From contig NZ_JAHKQO010000001.1 in the NCBI RefSeq assembly GCF_018861065.1, positions 18,729 through 82,728 of the forward strand: a DNA stretch of 64,000 nucleotides. Direction: 5' to 3'. Under the pieces are notes generated by a model. The model saw only the letters and a list, made by a program, of their open reading frames with translations, did not search any database and was not told the DNA's origin. Numbering within the stretch: position 1 is the stretch's first letter; each line of letters begins with the position of its first letter. This stretch comes from Paraglaciecola arctica. GTDB lineage: Bacteria > Pseudomonadota > Gammaproteobacteria > Enterobacterales > Alteromonadaceae. This document shows positions 49,572 through 59,900 of the stretch, in pieces. A program made the translations under genes and the position numbers.

Positions 49572-49802
49572 GTGTTAAAGAGTACAACAAAAACTATTGA
49601 AATATATGCGGAGCCCATAGCACTTTATCAAATATTGAAATTTGAAGCCTTGGTATCCAGTGGTGGCGAAGCAAAAATTGCTATCGATGAAGGACGAGTG
49701 TCCGTGAATGACAAAATAGAAACCAGACGCCGTAAAAAAATAATGTCAGATGACATTGTCGAATTTGAAGGCGAACGATTTAAGGTGATTCTGAAGCAAT
49801 GA
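49572..49802 (+). CDS. S4-domain RNA-binding protein, YbcJ-like
   Basis: A 76-residue protein almost wholly made of one S4 domain (LYQILKFEALVSSGGEAKIAIDEGRVSVNDKIETRRRKKIM, shown in pieces by VSSGGEAK, GRVSVN and ETRRRKK). It is predicted to bind structured RNA such as rRNA. The start is GTG with AAGGG eleven bases upstream. It is a single-gene unit. Confidence 0.85.
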   Translation: MLKSTTKTIEIYAEPIALYQILKFEALVSSGGEAKIAIDEGRVSVNDKIETRRRKKIMSDDIVEFEGERFKVILKQ

Positions 49803-49945
49803 GCTTTACCCTGTAATCCTATGTTTTTTTAGGTACAAAAAATAAGCTCTGCACAACATTTCGACATCTAGATATTGTGTACTTGGACAAAATCCAACAG
49901 AATGTAACCAGTTCAATAATACAATAAACAAAAAAGAGGAACACC

Positions 49946-50104
49946 ATGAGTAAACTAATACTGATTATTTTGGCTATATTTTTACCACCTATTGCGGTCT
50001 TTCTAAAAAGTGGCGTAGGTAAAGATTTACTAATCAATATACTTTTGTGCTTATTATTTTATGTACCAGGCATAATTCACGCTTTATGGGTATGCACCAA
50101 ATAG
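49946..50104 (+). CDS. Pmp3/YqaE-family small membrane protein (UPF0057)
   Basis: A 52-residue, two-helix membrane peptide. It reads MSKLILIILAIFLPPIAVFL, then KSGVGKDLLINILLCLLFYV and PGIIHALWVCTK, matching the Pmp3/YqaE pattern: the ILPP-like motif, INILL and the PG-x-IHA tail. AGAGGA lies just upstream of the ATG. Family members are induced by cold, salt or membrane stress in plants, yeast and bacteria. Confidence 0.88.
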   Translation: MSKLILIILAIFLPPIAVFLKSGVGKDLLINILLCLLFYVPGIIHALWVCTK

Positions 50105-50156
50105 TTTGATGGTATAACGAGGCAGCTGCGGATATTCGTGAGCTGCTGTTTTATTC

Positions 50157-50963
50157 TTACAGTAAAACATTCAATAACATTCTTACGCTTAATAAGACTA
50201 ACAACACTGAAAATATCTTCTTAAGTACCATTACTGGCAATCTAGTCGACAATTTCACCCCAAGCGGCGCCATAATAAAACCACATATTGAAATAATAAT
50301 GACACTAGGAATGTGCACAAAACCAATGATCGCCTGATTATTGGCCAACTCTTCCACATTGATATGCCCGTTAATGGCGTAACCAATAGTGCCAGAAATA
50401 GCGATCGGAAACCCAATTGCTGCTGAGCTTCCAATGGCACGTCTCATCTCGATTCCACGACTCATTAAATAAGGCACGCTTAACACCGCGCCGCCAATTG
50501 CCACTAAGGTCGAAATACTGCCAATTCCTAAGCCCGCTACTTGTGGCGGTATGTGGGATTTTTGGGTTGGAACTTGTTGTTTGTTAAAAAACAGCCTTAA
50601 GGAAATACTCAACATAAACAGTGAAAAGAATATCGCCAGGGCAGTAGTGTTTATAATGGGAACCAAAAAGGAGGTAGATATGGCCCCCACTATTATCAAG
50701 GGCACCATTGATTTTACATAGTGCCAGTCTAGGTTATGATTTTTGTAATGGCTAAAGGCGCTAGAGAAGGTAGTGGTAATAATTGAAGCCATAGAGGTGC
50801 CAAGTGCAAGGTGCACAGCGTGACTAGGAACAATGTCGGCAGACAAATACATGGTGGTTAACATAGGCACTAATATACCGCCGCCGCCGACACCCAATAA
50901 GCCAGCAGCAAAACCTACTACCATACCAAGTACCGCTAATTGAATGATAAATTCTGTAGTCAC
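50157..50963 (-). CDS. TauE/SafE-family permease (sulfite/sulfonate-related exporter)
   Basis: Inner-membrane protein of 268 residues with about eight hydrophobic segments. The opening GMVVGFAAGLLGVGGGGILVP and the second-half GIGSISTLVAIGGAVLSVPYL are the duplicated TauE motif. The HAVHLALGTSMASI and RRAIGSSAAIGFPIA segments also match. It is the last of four minus-strand genes running from ppk2, with 27 bases to the one before it. Sulfite or sulfonate transport is the family norm but is unproven here. Confidence 0.87.
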   Translation of the reverse strand: MTTEFIIQLAVLGMVVGFAAGLLGVGGGGILVPMLTTMYLSADIVPSHAVHLALGTSMASIITTTFSSAFSHYKNHNLDWHYVKSMVPLIIVGAISTSFLVPIINTTALAIFFSLFMLSISLRLFFNKQQVPTQKSHIPPQVAGLGIGSISTLVAIGGAVLSVPYLMSRGIEMRRAIGSSAAIGFPIAISGTIGYAINGHINVEELANNQAIIGFVHIPSVIIISICGFIMAPLGVKLSTRLPVMVLKKIFSVLLVLLSVRMLLNVLL

Positions 50964-50990
50964 TAAAACGTCTCGTTGAGTCCCTAGGGA

Positions 50991-51653
50991 TTATTGTTTA
51001 TCTAAATACAATTTATCGTAAAAGGTATAGACCCACTGTGGTTTGTAGATTATCAATAGGGTGATAGTCATGCCGTTAAACATGGCTTCGGGAAATAGCA
51101 TCAAGGTACTAAGAACTAAATAATTGTCTTGAATAATCTGCCAAGTATATAAGCCATCAAGATAAAAGTAGCCACTTAAAACCAACATTTTTAACCCTAT
51201 CGACAAAGCGCCAGGGATGAAGGCGCAAAGAAAAATGTATATAAAAATGTGCCTAGGTAACTTGTGAAAAGTAAAACTATAAATTCCGTAGGTGAGGGCA
51301 ATAGGGACCAAAACCCCTAACAAGAAATTTACCCCTAACATATCGACACTCTCTTTGCCGAATAAGGTAACACCCAGTAGTGCTAGCGAAGCACTAAATA
51401 TGGCCCACCGAAACCCTAACAACAAAGGAAGGGCAGACAACCATAAAAAATGCACAGTTAGCCCTTCGTAAATACCGGCTCTGAACATCCACAAAATAAA
51501 CAGGCTAGCGGCACTACCAAACACAAGGTGTTGGCATTTTTTATCTGATAGAAGTCGCGAAAATATGAGTTTTTTCGTAACTAAATAACCAATCACTAAA
51601 CTCACTACTATAGCGGCTAGTTGTAAGTTAGTAATATGTGCAGTTTGCTCCAC
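50991..51653 (-). CDS. Predicted membrane protein, CbiM-like/COG3235 type
   Basis: An integral membrane protein of 220 residues with six or seven hydrophobic segments. WMFRAGIYEGLTVHFLWLSALPLLLGFRWA (in part GLTVHFLWLSALPLLLG) and the LFPEAMFNGMTITLLIIYKPQW tail (in part PEAMFNGMTI) recall energy-coupling-factor permeases of the CbiM group, but no ATPase or CbiQ partner is adjacent. It starts 17 bases behind xthA on the same strand. A metal or vitamin transport role is only a suggestion. Confidence 0.55.
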   Translation of the reverse strand: MEQTAHITNLQLAAIVVSLVIGYLVTKKLIFSRLLSDKKCQHLVFGSAASLFILWMFRAGIYEGLTVHFLWLSALPLLLGFRWAIFSASLALLGVTLFGKESVDMLGVNFLLGVLVPIALTYGIYSFTFHKLPRHIFIYIFLCAFIPGALSIGLKMLVLSGYFYLDGLYTWQIIQDNYLVLSTLMLFPEAMFNGMTITLLIIYKPQWVYTFYDKLYLDKQ

Positions 51654-51670
51654 AATGATCTTACCCTAGT

Positions 51671-52477
51671 TTACTTAAACACAGACCATATTGGGGCATG
51701 ATCAGAGGGTTTTTCAATGCCTCTTAATTCATAGTCTACGTCGGCCTCTATTAGCTTGGCGTGTAACTTAGAGGTCGCTAAAATTAAATCTATTCGCAGT
51801 CCGCGATTATCGTTAAAACCTTTTGAGCGGTAATCAAACCAGCTATATTTTTGCGACTCTTGCGGATACATATCTCGAAACCCATCGGTAAATCCCCAGT
51901 TAATAAGGGTATTTAGCCATTCCCGCTCTTCGGGTAAGAAGCTACATTTTTTGGTTTGCAACCAACGTTTACGATTTGGCTCACCAATACCAATATCTAA
52001 ATCAGTATGAGATATATTGACATCGCCCATGACAATCACATTTTCATCAGGGGTGTGATATTCGTTCAGGTAAACCATGAGATCTTGATAATACTTTCGT
52101 TTCGCTGGGTATTTAGTTTCGTGCATTTGGTTTTCACCTTGCGGGAAATAACCATTTAATACTCGTACTGTTTCGCCGTTTTCCATGGGGTAACTTACCA
52201 TGATCATTCTACGCTGCGCGTCTTCGTCATCAGTAGGGAAACCGTATTGCACCTCCAATGCCGCTTTTTTGCACATCATAGCTACGCCGTAATGACCTTT
52301 TTGGCCGTGGAAATAAACGTGGTAGCCCATGGCTTCGACATCCGCGACAGGGAATTGATCGTTGTGCACTTTTATTTCCTGCAGGCCAATTATGTCTGGT
52401 TGATGTTTGTCGATTAATGCTTGCAATTGATGAAGGCGAGCACGTATGCCATTGATATTAAAAGAGATAACTTTCAT
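51671..52477 (-). CDS. xthA: Exodeoxyribonuclease III
   Basis: A 268-residue AP endonuclease/3' exonuclease for base-excision repair, equal in length to E. coli Xth[15 protein letters not shown] at the start, [26 protein letters not shown] and PSDHAPIW at the end supply the metal- and DNA-binding residues. I start at the ATG ending at 52477, where the fold begins. An in-frame start at 52534 would add a hydrophobic stretch not found in the family. Confidence 0.95.
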   Translation of the reverse strand: MKVISFNINGIRARLHQLQALIDKHQPDIIGLQEIKVHNDQFPVADVEAMGYHVYFHGQKGHYGVAMMCKKAALEVQYGFPTDDEDAQRRMIMVSYPMENGETVRVLNGYFPQGENQMHETKYPAKRKYYQDLMVYLNEYHTPDENVIVMGDVNISHTDLDIGIGEPNRKRWLQTKKCSFLPEEREWLNTLINWGFTDGFRDMYPQESQKYSWFDYRSKGFNDNRGLRIDLILATSKLHAKLIEADVDYELRGIEKPSDHAPIWSVFK

Positions 52478-52572
52478 TAAAGGGATCCAAAGGAAATAAA
52501 TAAAAAGGCTCGGCAACACATATTGCCAGTGCACAACATGGTACCAAGAACTGCTGCTAAGCTAAACTGCAT

Positions 52573-53343
52573 TTAGGTAAATTTTTGTGGAATGTGTCTT
52601 TGGTGTTTATGGGGTGGTCGTTGGTAATTTTTTTTATCGATTTCGGGCAATGTTATTTTCGGGTGTGTTATTGGTTGATAATCAATTTTCGATAATAAGT
52701 GGTCAATACAATTTAATCTGGCGGCTTTTTTGTCATCAGCATCCACGACAAACCATGGGCTTTTTTCGGTGTCGGTATGTGCAAACATGGCGTCTTTGGC
52801 TTGAGAATATTCCACCCACTTACTTCGAGAGGCAAGGTCCATATTCGAAAACTTCCAACGTTTTATGGGATCAGTCAAGCGTTTGTTAAAACGTTTTTCT
52901 TGCTCTTCATCTGAAACTGAAAACCAATATTTAATTAAGGTAATACCGGATGCTATTAATGTGTCTTCAAAGGCTGGACAGGTGTCTAAAAATTCTTGGT
53001 ATTCTTTTTCAGTACAAAATCCCATGACTTTCTCGACACCTGCGCGGTTGTACCAACTGCGATCAAACAACACAATTTCACCCGCTGCAGGCAAATGCGC
53101 CACGTAGCGTTGAAAATACCACTGAGTGGTTTCTCTTTCAGTGGGTTTACCTAAGGCAACAATACGCACTATTCTAGGGTTAAGTTTGGCGGTAATGGTT
53201 TTAATTACTCCCCCTTTACCTGCAGCATCTCTACCTTCGAAAATGACCACAATCTTCTGACCGTTAAGTTGCACCGACTCCTGCAAGTGGGCTAGTTCGG
53301 TTTGTAACCTATCTAAGTGTTTTTTATATTCAGACTTATTCAT
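52573..53343 (-). CDS. ppk2: Polyphosphate kinase 2
   Basis: A 256-residue P-loop kinase that interconverts polyphosphate and nucleoside di/triphosphates. Walker A is FEGRDAAGKGG, followed by TITAKLNPRIVR and ALGKPTERETTQWYFQRYVAHLP; Walker B/lid motifs are IVLFDRSWYNRAGVEKVMGFC and QEKRFNKRLTDPIKRWKFS. The full set fits class I/II PPK2 enzymes of ordinary length. It is divergent from recC and first of the xthA-containing minus-strand run, which may share its promoter. Confidence 0.92.
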   Translation of the reverse strand: MNKSEYKKHLDRLQTELAHLQESVQLNGQKIVVIFEGRDAAGKGGVIKTITAKLNPRIVRIVALGKPTERETTQWYFQRYVAHLPAAGEIVLFDRSWYNRAGVEKVMGFCTEKEYQEFLDTCPAFEDTLIASGITLIKYWFSVSDEEQEKRFNKRLTDPIKRWKFSNMDLASRSKWVEYSQAKDAMFAHTDTEKSPWFVVDADDKKAARLNCIDHLLSKIDYQPITHPKITLPEIDKKNYQRPPHKHQRHIPQKFT

Positions 53344-53436
53344 GGACTCGATAAATATTGGTTAGAAAAGTATTTTAAATTTAAGTTTGATAGACTAAAA
53401 CACTCAATCATTCACATCAAGAAGCCTAGCGTATTT

Positions 53437-56400
53437 ATGCTGTATCTGGTTCAGTCCAACAAAATGGAATGCTTAGCTGAAAGCTTAATTAGTTGTTTAC
53501 AGGATTCAGCACAGCAGGGAAGTTCAATATTTGAATCAGAGCAAATATTGGTACAAAGCCCAGGCATGTCACAGTGGTTAAAAATCCAAATAGCTGAGGA
53601 GTTAGGTATTGCAGCTAATATCGACTTTCCTTTGCCATCAAGTTTTATTTGGCAGTTATATCAACAACATGTAGCAGACCTACCCGAACAATCAGCCTTT
53701 ACTAAACCCAATATGACATGGAAACTCATGTCGATTTTGCCTGCTATGTTGCAACAGGAGGAGTTTACGGCAATTAAACAATATTTGTCTGGATCCCAAC
53801 CCCTTAAGTTGTATCAATTGGCCTGTAAAATTGCTGACGTCTACGACCAATATTTGGTTTATCGCCCAGACTGGATCTTACATTGGGAAGCAGGTCAAAA
53901 CGACTTGCCTGATAGCAGCGACAAATCAATTTGCGAGTCTCATCCTTGGCAACCTGTTTTATGGCGAGCCTTAGTAAAGCATTCTGACAATTTGGGAGAA
54001 TCGCGTTTTCATAGGGCTAATCTGCACCATACTTTGTTGGAAGCCTTGCAAAATGCCAGTAGCCCTCATAACAAAATCAACCAAAAACCCCTTATGGTGT
54101 TTGGCATTTCAGCCATGCCTATGCAGCAACTAGAGGTACTCAGTGCCCTTGCTGAATCACGAGATGTATTGATTTTTTGGTTTAACCCAAGCCAACATTA
54201 CTGGGGCGATATTGTCGATAAAAAAACACAGGCTAAAGCGCAGCTTAAGGCCCTTGATAACGCAGCTTTGAAAGGTGAGGACTTTTTAGATATTGGCAAT
54301 CCACTGCTTGCATCTTGGGGTAAGTTAGGTCGAGATTATCAAGATATGTTGCTGGGCTTAGAGTTACAACAGCAAGATTGTTTTATTGATATCCAAGCTA
54401 CAAGTTTACTTGAGCATATCCAATCTGACGTCAACAACTTGCAGTTTAGGGCAACAGCTAACGAACTAGACGCCAGCGAATTGTTATCTAATGGGCAGCA
54501 GTACCCAAAAGTTGAACTAACCGAAACCGATATCTCGTTGCAAATACACGCCTGCCACTCAAAGGTTCGTGAGCTTGAAGTATTACACGATCAATTATTG
54601 CAACGTTTTAACGACAATCCCCATTGGCATCCAGGAGATGTGATAGTGATGATGCCAGATGTAGCGACCTACGCGCCTTTCATAGAAGGGGTATTTGGTG
54701 CCGTTGACAGTCAATTATCGATACCTTATGCCATATCAGATCGCAATGTCGGCCAAGTTTCGCCACTGTTAGCTAGTTTTTTACAATTGATGAAATTACA
54801 TCAAAGTCGTTTAACTTTATCTGAAGTCTTGTCTTTACTGGAAGTACCCGCGATTCAACGTAAATTCGCCATCGACACACAAGAATTTGAGTTGCTACAA
54901 CACTGGTTAATCGATGCAGGGGTGCGCTGGGGGTGGGACGAAAATGACAAACAGCGCTGGGACCTGCCTAGTGAACAACAAAATACTTGGGTGTTTGGGT
55001 TGCAGCGTTTATTAGCCGGGTATGCCATGTCGAGCGTTGAATTATACCAAGGCAATTATGGAGCAGTTTCGGCTTATGCAGACATAGAAGGTCAACAAGC
55101 CGTAGCTTTGGGTAAGTGTTATCAATTTACCGCAGTCTTATTGAAGGTATTAGCTTTTTGCCAAGAGTCTCAAAACCTACAAGGTAAAATTGAGCAAGGG
55201 TTGGTTTTATTGTCTGAGTTGTACGAAGCAGACGACACCGAACAAACTGATATGCAAGTGCTCAGAGAAACTCTCGAAAAAATGTTAGTCCATACTGAGC
55301 AATATACAGATGATATTGACCAAGACGTGTTTGTCAGTGAGTTACAGCAAAATATACAAGAAAAAGGCGTCGGCCAACGATTCTTAGCAGGCTACGTAAA
55401 TTTTTGTACCTTAATGCCGATGCGTAGTATTCCTTTCAAAATGGTATGTCTACTAGGCATGAACGATGCCGACTACCCCAGGCAAAGTGTGCCTATGGGG
55501 TTTGATTTAATGCGTGTTGCGCCGGTTAAACGGGGCGACAGATCTCGCAGGTTAGACGACCGATACTTGTTTTTAGAAGCGTTATTATCGGCTCGAGAAC
55601 AGTTGTATTTTAGCTATCAAGGATTTAGTCAAAAAGACAATAGCCCTTTGGCTCCTTCAATTTTGCTCAGTGAATTACTCGAATATTGCCAACAAGGTTT
55701 TTGTTTGACTGGGCAGTTAGGGTTAGCTCCTGAAGCAACCGAAAAGAACTTGCTAACATACTTAACGATCAAACATAAACTACAGCCTTTTTCTGAGGCC
55801 TATTTCGAGGTCAATAGCGAAACTAATCAAAGGGATTCTCAATCTATAAATGATTCTACGCGTCACATCAGTTTTAATCAGAAACAGCAAGCCATAGCCA
55901 AACAAATTCAGCAACCTTACGTTGATTTATTGTTTAACCCAGAGCCTTTAGTGACTTTGACAGAACAATCAAAACAGCTTGATTTAGAGGAGTTGATCCA
56001 GTTTTTTCAAAACCCAGCCAAAGCGTTTTTTATACAGCGTTGGCAAACGCGATTTTATCCATTAGGTCAGCAAAATAGCGATGAAGAGCCTTTTGCTTTT
56101 GACGGCTTAGACAGATATCAAGTAAATGAACGATTGGTGCAAGTTTCCCTTGAGCATATTGTTAGCTCAGATACCGACGAGAGTGATGACTCAGAAAAAC
56201 TTGAACATCTAGGCCCGCTAAAAGACACACGAGCGATCAATGCAAACTTATTAGAGCAGCTAAAGGCTGAAGGCAAATTACCTGCTGGGCAAACGGGTAC
56301 ATTAGCCATGCGCCCGCTAACTAAACAAAGTGCTCAGCTTGCACAGCAAATTTGTGAGGTGAGTGAATCGAATAACACCTCTGAAAGTCTTGATATTGAA

Positions 56401-56904
56401 TTACTGATTAACGACATCAGGTTAACCGGCCGTGTCGGTAATCTGGATGGGCGAAACTTAATACTATGGCGTACTGGCAAGCTAAGAGCAAAAGACAGAA
56501 TCGCTTTATACCTGCAATGGCTGTGTTTGTGTGCACACGGCTCTAAATCAGGAACCAGTCATCAGGCGAGTCAGGCCTACTTTATTAGCACCGATAAACT
56601 TTATTCATTACCTAGTATTGAACAACACCGAGCAATTCAATTACTCGGTCATTGGCTGAAGTATTGGCAAAATGGTAGTACCCAATTATTACATTTTTAC
56701 CCCGAAGCGGCATGGCAATGGGTCAACACCCAAGACCTAACTAAAACTATTGCTGAATTCAATGGCAATGATTTTGCTGCAGGCGAGGGCAGTGAAGCGC
56801 ATATTCAAAGAGTATGCCCTGATTTATCTGTACATTTCGAGCCATTCAGTCAAGTGGCCGATGAATTACTGTTACCTTTGGTTGAGTTAGGAGACAGTAA
56901 ATGA
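53437..56904 (+). CDS. recC: Exodeoxyribonuclease V subunit gamma (RecC)
   Basis: Chi-recognition and scaffold subunit of the RecBCD helicase-nuclease, about 1155 residues. The family start MLYLVQSNKMECLAESL leads to LVQSPGMSQWLKIQIAEELGIAANIDFPLPSSFIW and SAFTKPNMTWKLMSILP (here shown as the familiar PGMSQWL and DFPLPSSFIW motifs). CLLGMNDADYPRQ and RRLDDRYLFLEALLSAREQLYFSY lie in the C-terminal half. I start at the ATG at 53437; an in-frame start at 53317 would add a 40-residue extension absent from RecC. Its stop overlaps recB by four bases (ATGA). Confidence 0.96.
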   Translation: MLYLVQSNKMECLAESLISCLQDSAQQGSSIFESEQILVQSPGMSQWLKIQIAEELGIAANIDFPLPSSFIWQLYQQHVADLPEQSAFTKPNMTWKLMSILPAMLQQEEFTAIKQYLSGSQPLKLYQLACKIADVYDQYLVYRPDWILHWEAGQNDLPDSSDKSICESHPWQPVLWRALVKHSDNLGESRFHRANLHHTLLEALQNASSPHNKINQKPLMVFGISAMPMQQLEVLSALAESRDVLIFWFNPSQHYWGDIVDKKTQAKAQLKALDNAALKGEDFLDIGNPLLASWGKLGRDYQDMLLGLELQQQDCFIDIQATSLLEHIQSDVNNLQFRATANELDASELLSNGQQYPKVELTETDISLQIHACHSKVRELEVLHDQLLQRFNDNPHWHPGDVIVMMPDVATYAPFIEGVFGAVDSQLSIPYAISDRNVGQVSPLLASFLQLMKLHQSRLTLSEVLSLLEVPAIQRKFAIDTQEFELLQHWLIDAGVRWGWDENDKQRWDLPSEQQNTWVFGLQRLLAGYAMSSVELYQGNYGAVSAYADIEGQQAVALGKCYQFTAVLLKVLAFCQESQNLQGKIEQGLVLLSELYEADDTEQTDMQVLRETLEKMLVHTEQYTDDIDQDVFVSELQQNIQEKGVGQRFLAGYVNFCTLMPMRSIPFKMVCLLGMNDADYPRQSVPMGFDLMRVAPVKRGDRSRRLDDRYLFLEALLSAREQLYFSYQGFSQKDNSPLAPSILLSELLEYCQQGFCLTGQLGLAPEATEKNLLTYLTIKHKLQPFSEAYFEVNSETNQRDSQSINDSTRHISFNQKQQAIAKQIQQPYVDLLFNPEPLVTLTEQSKQLDLEELIQFFQNPAKAFFIQRWQTRFYPLGQQNSDEEPFAFDGLDRYQVNERLVQVSLEHIVSSDTDESDDSEKLEHLGPLKDTRAINANLLEQLKAEGKLPAGQTGTLAMRPLTKQSAQLAQQICEVSESNNTSESLDIELLINDIRLTGRVGNLDGRNLILWRTGKLRAKDRIALYLQWLCLCAHGSKSGTSHQASQAYFISTDKLYSLPSIEQHRAIQLLGHWLKYWQNGSTQLLHFYPEAAWQWVNTQDLTKTIAEFNGNDFAAGEGSEAHIQRVCPDLSVHFEPFSQVADELLLPLVELGDSK

Positions 56905-59900
56905 GTCAGCTATTTGATAATGATGCTAATGAAAACCCTATGTCTAACAAGATAAACCCAATATCATCACCGCAAATGCAGCCACTGGATACCTTAACCT
57001 TCCCTTTGTACGGCGCATCGTTAATTGAGGCCAGTGCAGGTACGGGTAAAACTTACACTATTGTCAATTTATACATCCGGTTGTTACTGGGTCACGGTTG
57101 TAAGCCCTTAGGAGTCGAACAAATACTGGTGGTCACCTTTACCAATGCCGCCACAGGAGAACTAAAAGAGCGTATACGGCAACGTTTGCGCCAAGCCTAT
57201 TTAGCGTTTTTTGCTAAAACCAGTGACGATCCCTTTATTCAGCAACTTATCCAACAAAGCAACAACATAACATTAGATTGTCAGCGGCTAGCACTCGCCA
57301 GTAAACAAATGGATGAAGCCGCTGTGTACACCATTCACGGCTTTTGTCACAAGGCATTGACAGAGCATGCGTTTGAAAGTGGTGCCATGTACGAACAAAG
57401 CTTCATTCTGGATGAAAGCGAATGGTTACAAATGGCCAGTGAAGATTACTGGCGCAAGCATGTGGTGACCTTGCCACAGCAAACCTTGGAATTGTTGCTA
57501 AAGCTTTGGCCCACGCCCAGTGCCATGCTCAAAGATATTGGGTCTTTGCTTAGCCAACACGCAAAACCTTTTGAAACACAAGATATCGGCGCTGCTATTG
57601 CCAATGTTGAGCGATATGCCAAACAAGTGACACTGACTAAAAACTGGTGGCTGTCGAATGATGTTGCTCAGCAACTTAGCAAGGCAAATTTAAATGGCCG
57701 AGCCAAACTAGCAAAGCAGAGCACCTTGCAAGATATGCAGGTCTTTTGTCAAAGCGATTCATTACAAATTGATTTTGATAAAACCGGTTGGTTACTTTAT
57801 GGGCCTGAACAAATACAAAAGGCCGCTAAAAAGGGCAGTGAAGATTTATCTCACTTAGATTTTAGCCAGTTTGAAGAACTACAAAGACAACTTGTTAATT
57901 GCCAAGATTACTTAGTGTTAGCCTTCAGTCAGCATGCTATGTCGGTAGTGTCGGCGAATCTTGAGTCACATAAACAAAGGCTACACTTGTTGTCGCCAGA
58001 CGATTTATTAGCTGGGTTGCAACAAGCATTAAGTGTGCAAGCTGGCAATCAGAAAATACAGCAGGGCAGACAACAACCTGGCTCGTTAGCTGCGACCATT
58101 AGGAAAAACTTTCCTGCCGCCTTAATAGACGAATTTCAAGATACCGATCCTGTGCAATTCGAAGTGTTTCAAGGTATCTATGGCGTGTCTGAGGAGGGTG
58201 CAAATTCAGAGTCGTACCCTATTAGTCCGATAGAGCAGCAGTCCCCTTGTTGGATCATGATTGGTGATCCCAAGCAAGCTATTTATGCGTTTCGCGGTGC
58301 CGATATTTTTACCTATATCAAAGCCAAAGAATGGGTAGCAAGTGACAGACATTTTACGTTAGCCACCAATTACCGCTCGGCTCCGAAACTAGTTAATGCC
58401 ATTAACCAGTTGTTTCAAAGCAGCAGTAAAGGTTTTTTATTTGAAAGGAGTATTCCTTTTTACCCCGTTGAAGCTGGTCGTGATTTTGCAGGTTTAACCG
58501 TACAAGGTAAGGTCATTGAAAGTTTAGATTTTCAACACTTGTGTAGCGAGCAAAACTTACCAATATCGGCTAACGATGCATCTTCGCAACTCGCTATTGC
58601 CACCGCCAATCAAATTGCTCAGTGGTTACACTTGGCCAAGAGTAATCAAGCGCAAATTGAAGGCCGCGCTATTACCGCTGGGGACTGCTGCGTGTTAGTG
58701 CGAAATCGAAACGAAGCACAAGTGATTAAAAGTGCTTTAGCTGGGGTGAATGTGGCCAGTGTGTTCTTGGCCCGAAAGAGTGTATTTGCTACGCAAATAG
58801 CCGTAGATGTATTTCGATTACTTAAAGCCTTAAGCCAACCTACCGATGAACGTTTATTAAAAGCGGCGCTAATGAGTGAGTTGTTTACCTTTACTGCCCA
58901 GCAGTTGGATGATTTATTCAACAACGAATCCAGTTGGCAAGATGTGTTAGAGCAACGTTATTACTGGCATCAAACTTGGCAAAAGCAAGGCGTTATAAAA
59001 GCGATTAACCAAGTGTTACAGTATTTTGATGTAGAACAAGGGTTGATTAAACATCAAGCCGATGGTTTAAGGCGCGTCACAGATTTACGCCATTTGACCG
59101 AGTTACTGCAACAACAGAGTTTGCAGTTAGTGGGTGAAGCTCAACTTATTCACTGGTTTGAAAGTTGTTTGTTAGAGCCAGACCATAACAGTGACAGCCA
59201 ACAAATGCGTTTGGAAAGTGACGCCAATTTAGTGCAAATCATTACCTTGCACTCATCTAAGGGGTTAGAGTTTAATTTAGTTTTTATTCCTTTTGCCAGT
59301 AGCTACAAAACCGCACAACAAGCGTTGTACCATAACGACCAACAGCAACTCGAAGTTGATTTTTTACAAAAGGAACAAAACCTCGAAAAAGCCGATTTTG
59401 AGCGACTAGCAGAAGACATTCGTTTGTTTTACGTAGCGGTAACGCGGGCGGTGTATTATTGCTCGATTGGTGTGTGGAATGTGCAATTAGGTAAAAGCAA
59501 AAAAGTTTCGGGGTTTGGGCTATCAGCCCTAGGTTGTTTGTTGCTTTCTGCAAAAACTGAAGCAGGTCAAAGTGAACAGGCTGATCCTCAACAATCAATC
59601 ACCGATCACCACATAGCCCAGCGTATTCAAGCCTTAGCGGATCACTGCGACATGTCTTATCGGGCTTTTACTCAAGTTCAACTTTTTCAAAGTGAAGAAA
59701 ATACATACACTACCAGTATCCAGCCTATCGAGCTCAAGACCTTAACCCTTGCTAAACCTGTTGATAGAGCTTGGCGATTAACCAGTTATTCAGCTATCAG
59801 TAGTCAACAAGTACACTTAGATATGCCTGCGCCAGGGCAAGATGAAGGTCAAGACACAAGCCTCTTAACAACCGTTCAAGAAGAAGAGCTAGTACCACAA

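Noticed and set aside
52478..52534. Longer start for exonuclease III
   Set aside because: The 19-residue addition is hydrophobic and outside the fold, and the gene reaches normal length from 52477.
53317..53436. Upstream start for RecC
   Set aside because: It overlaps the divergent ppk2 start, adds a 40-residue extension and is not needed: the conserved RecC beginning is at 53437.
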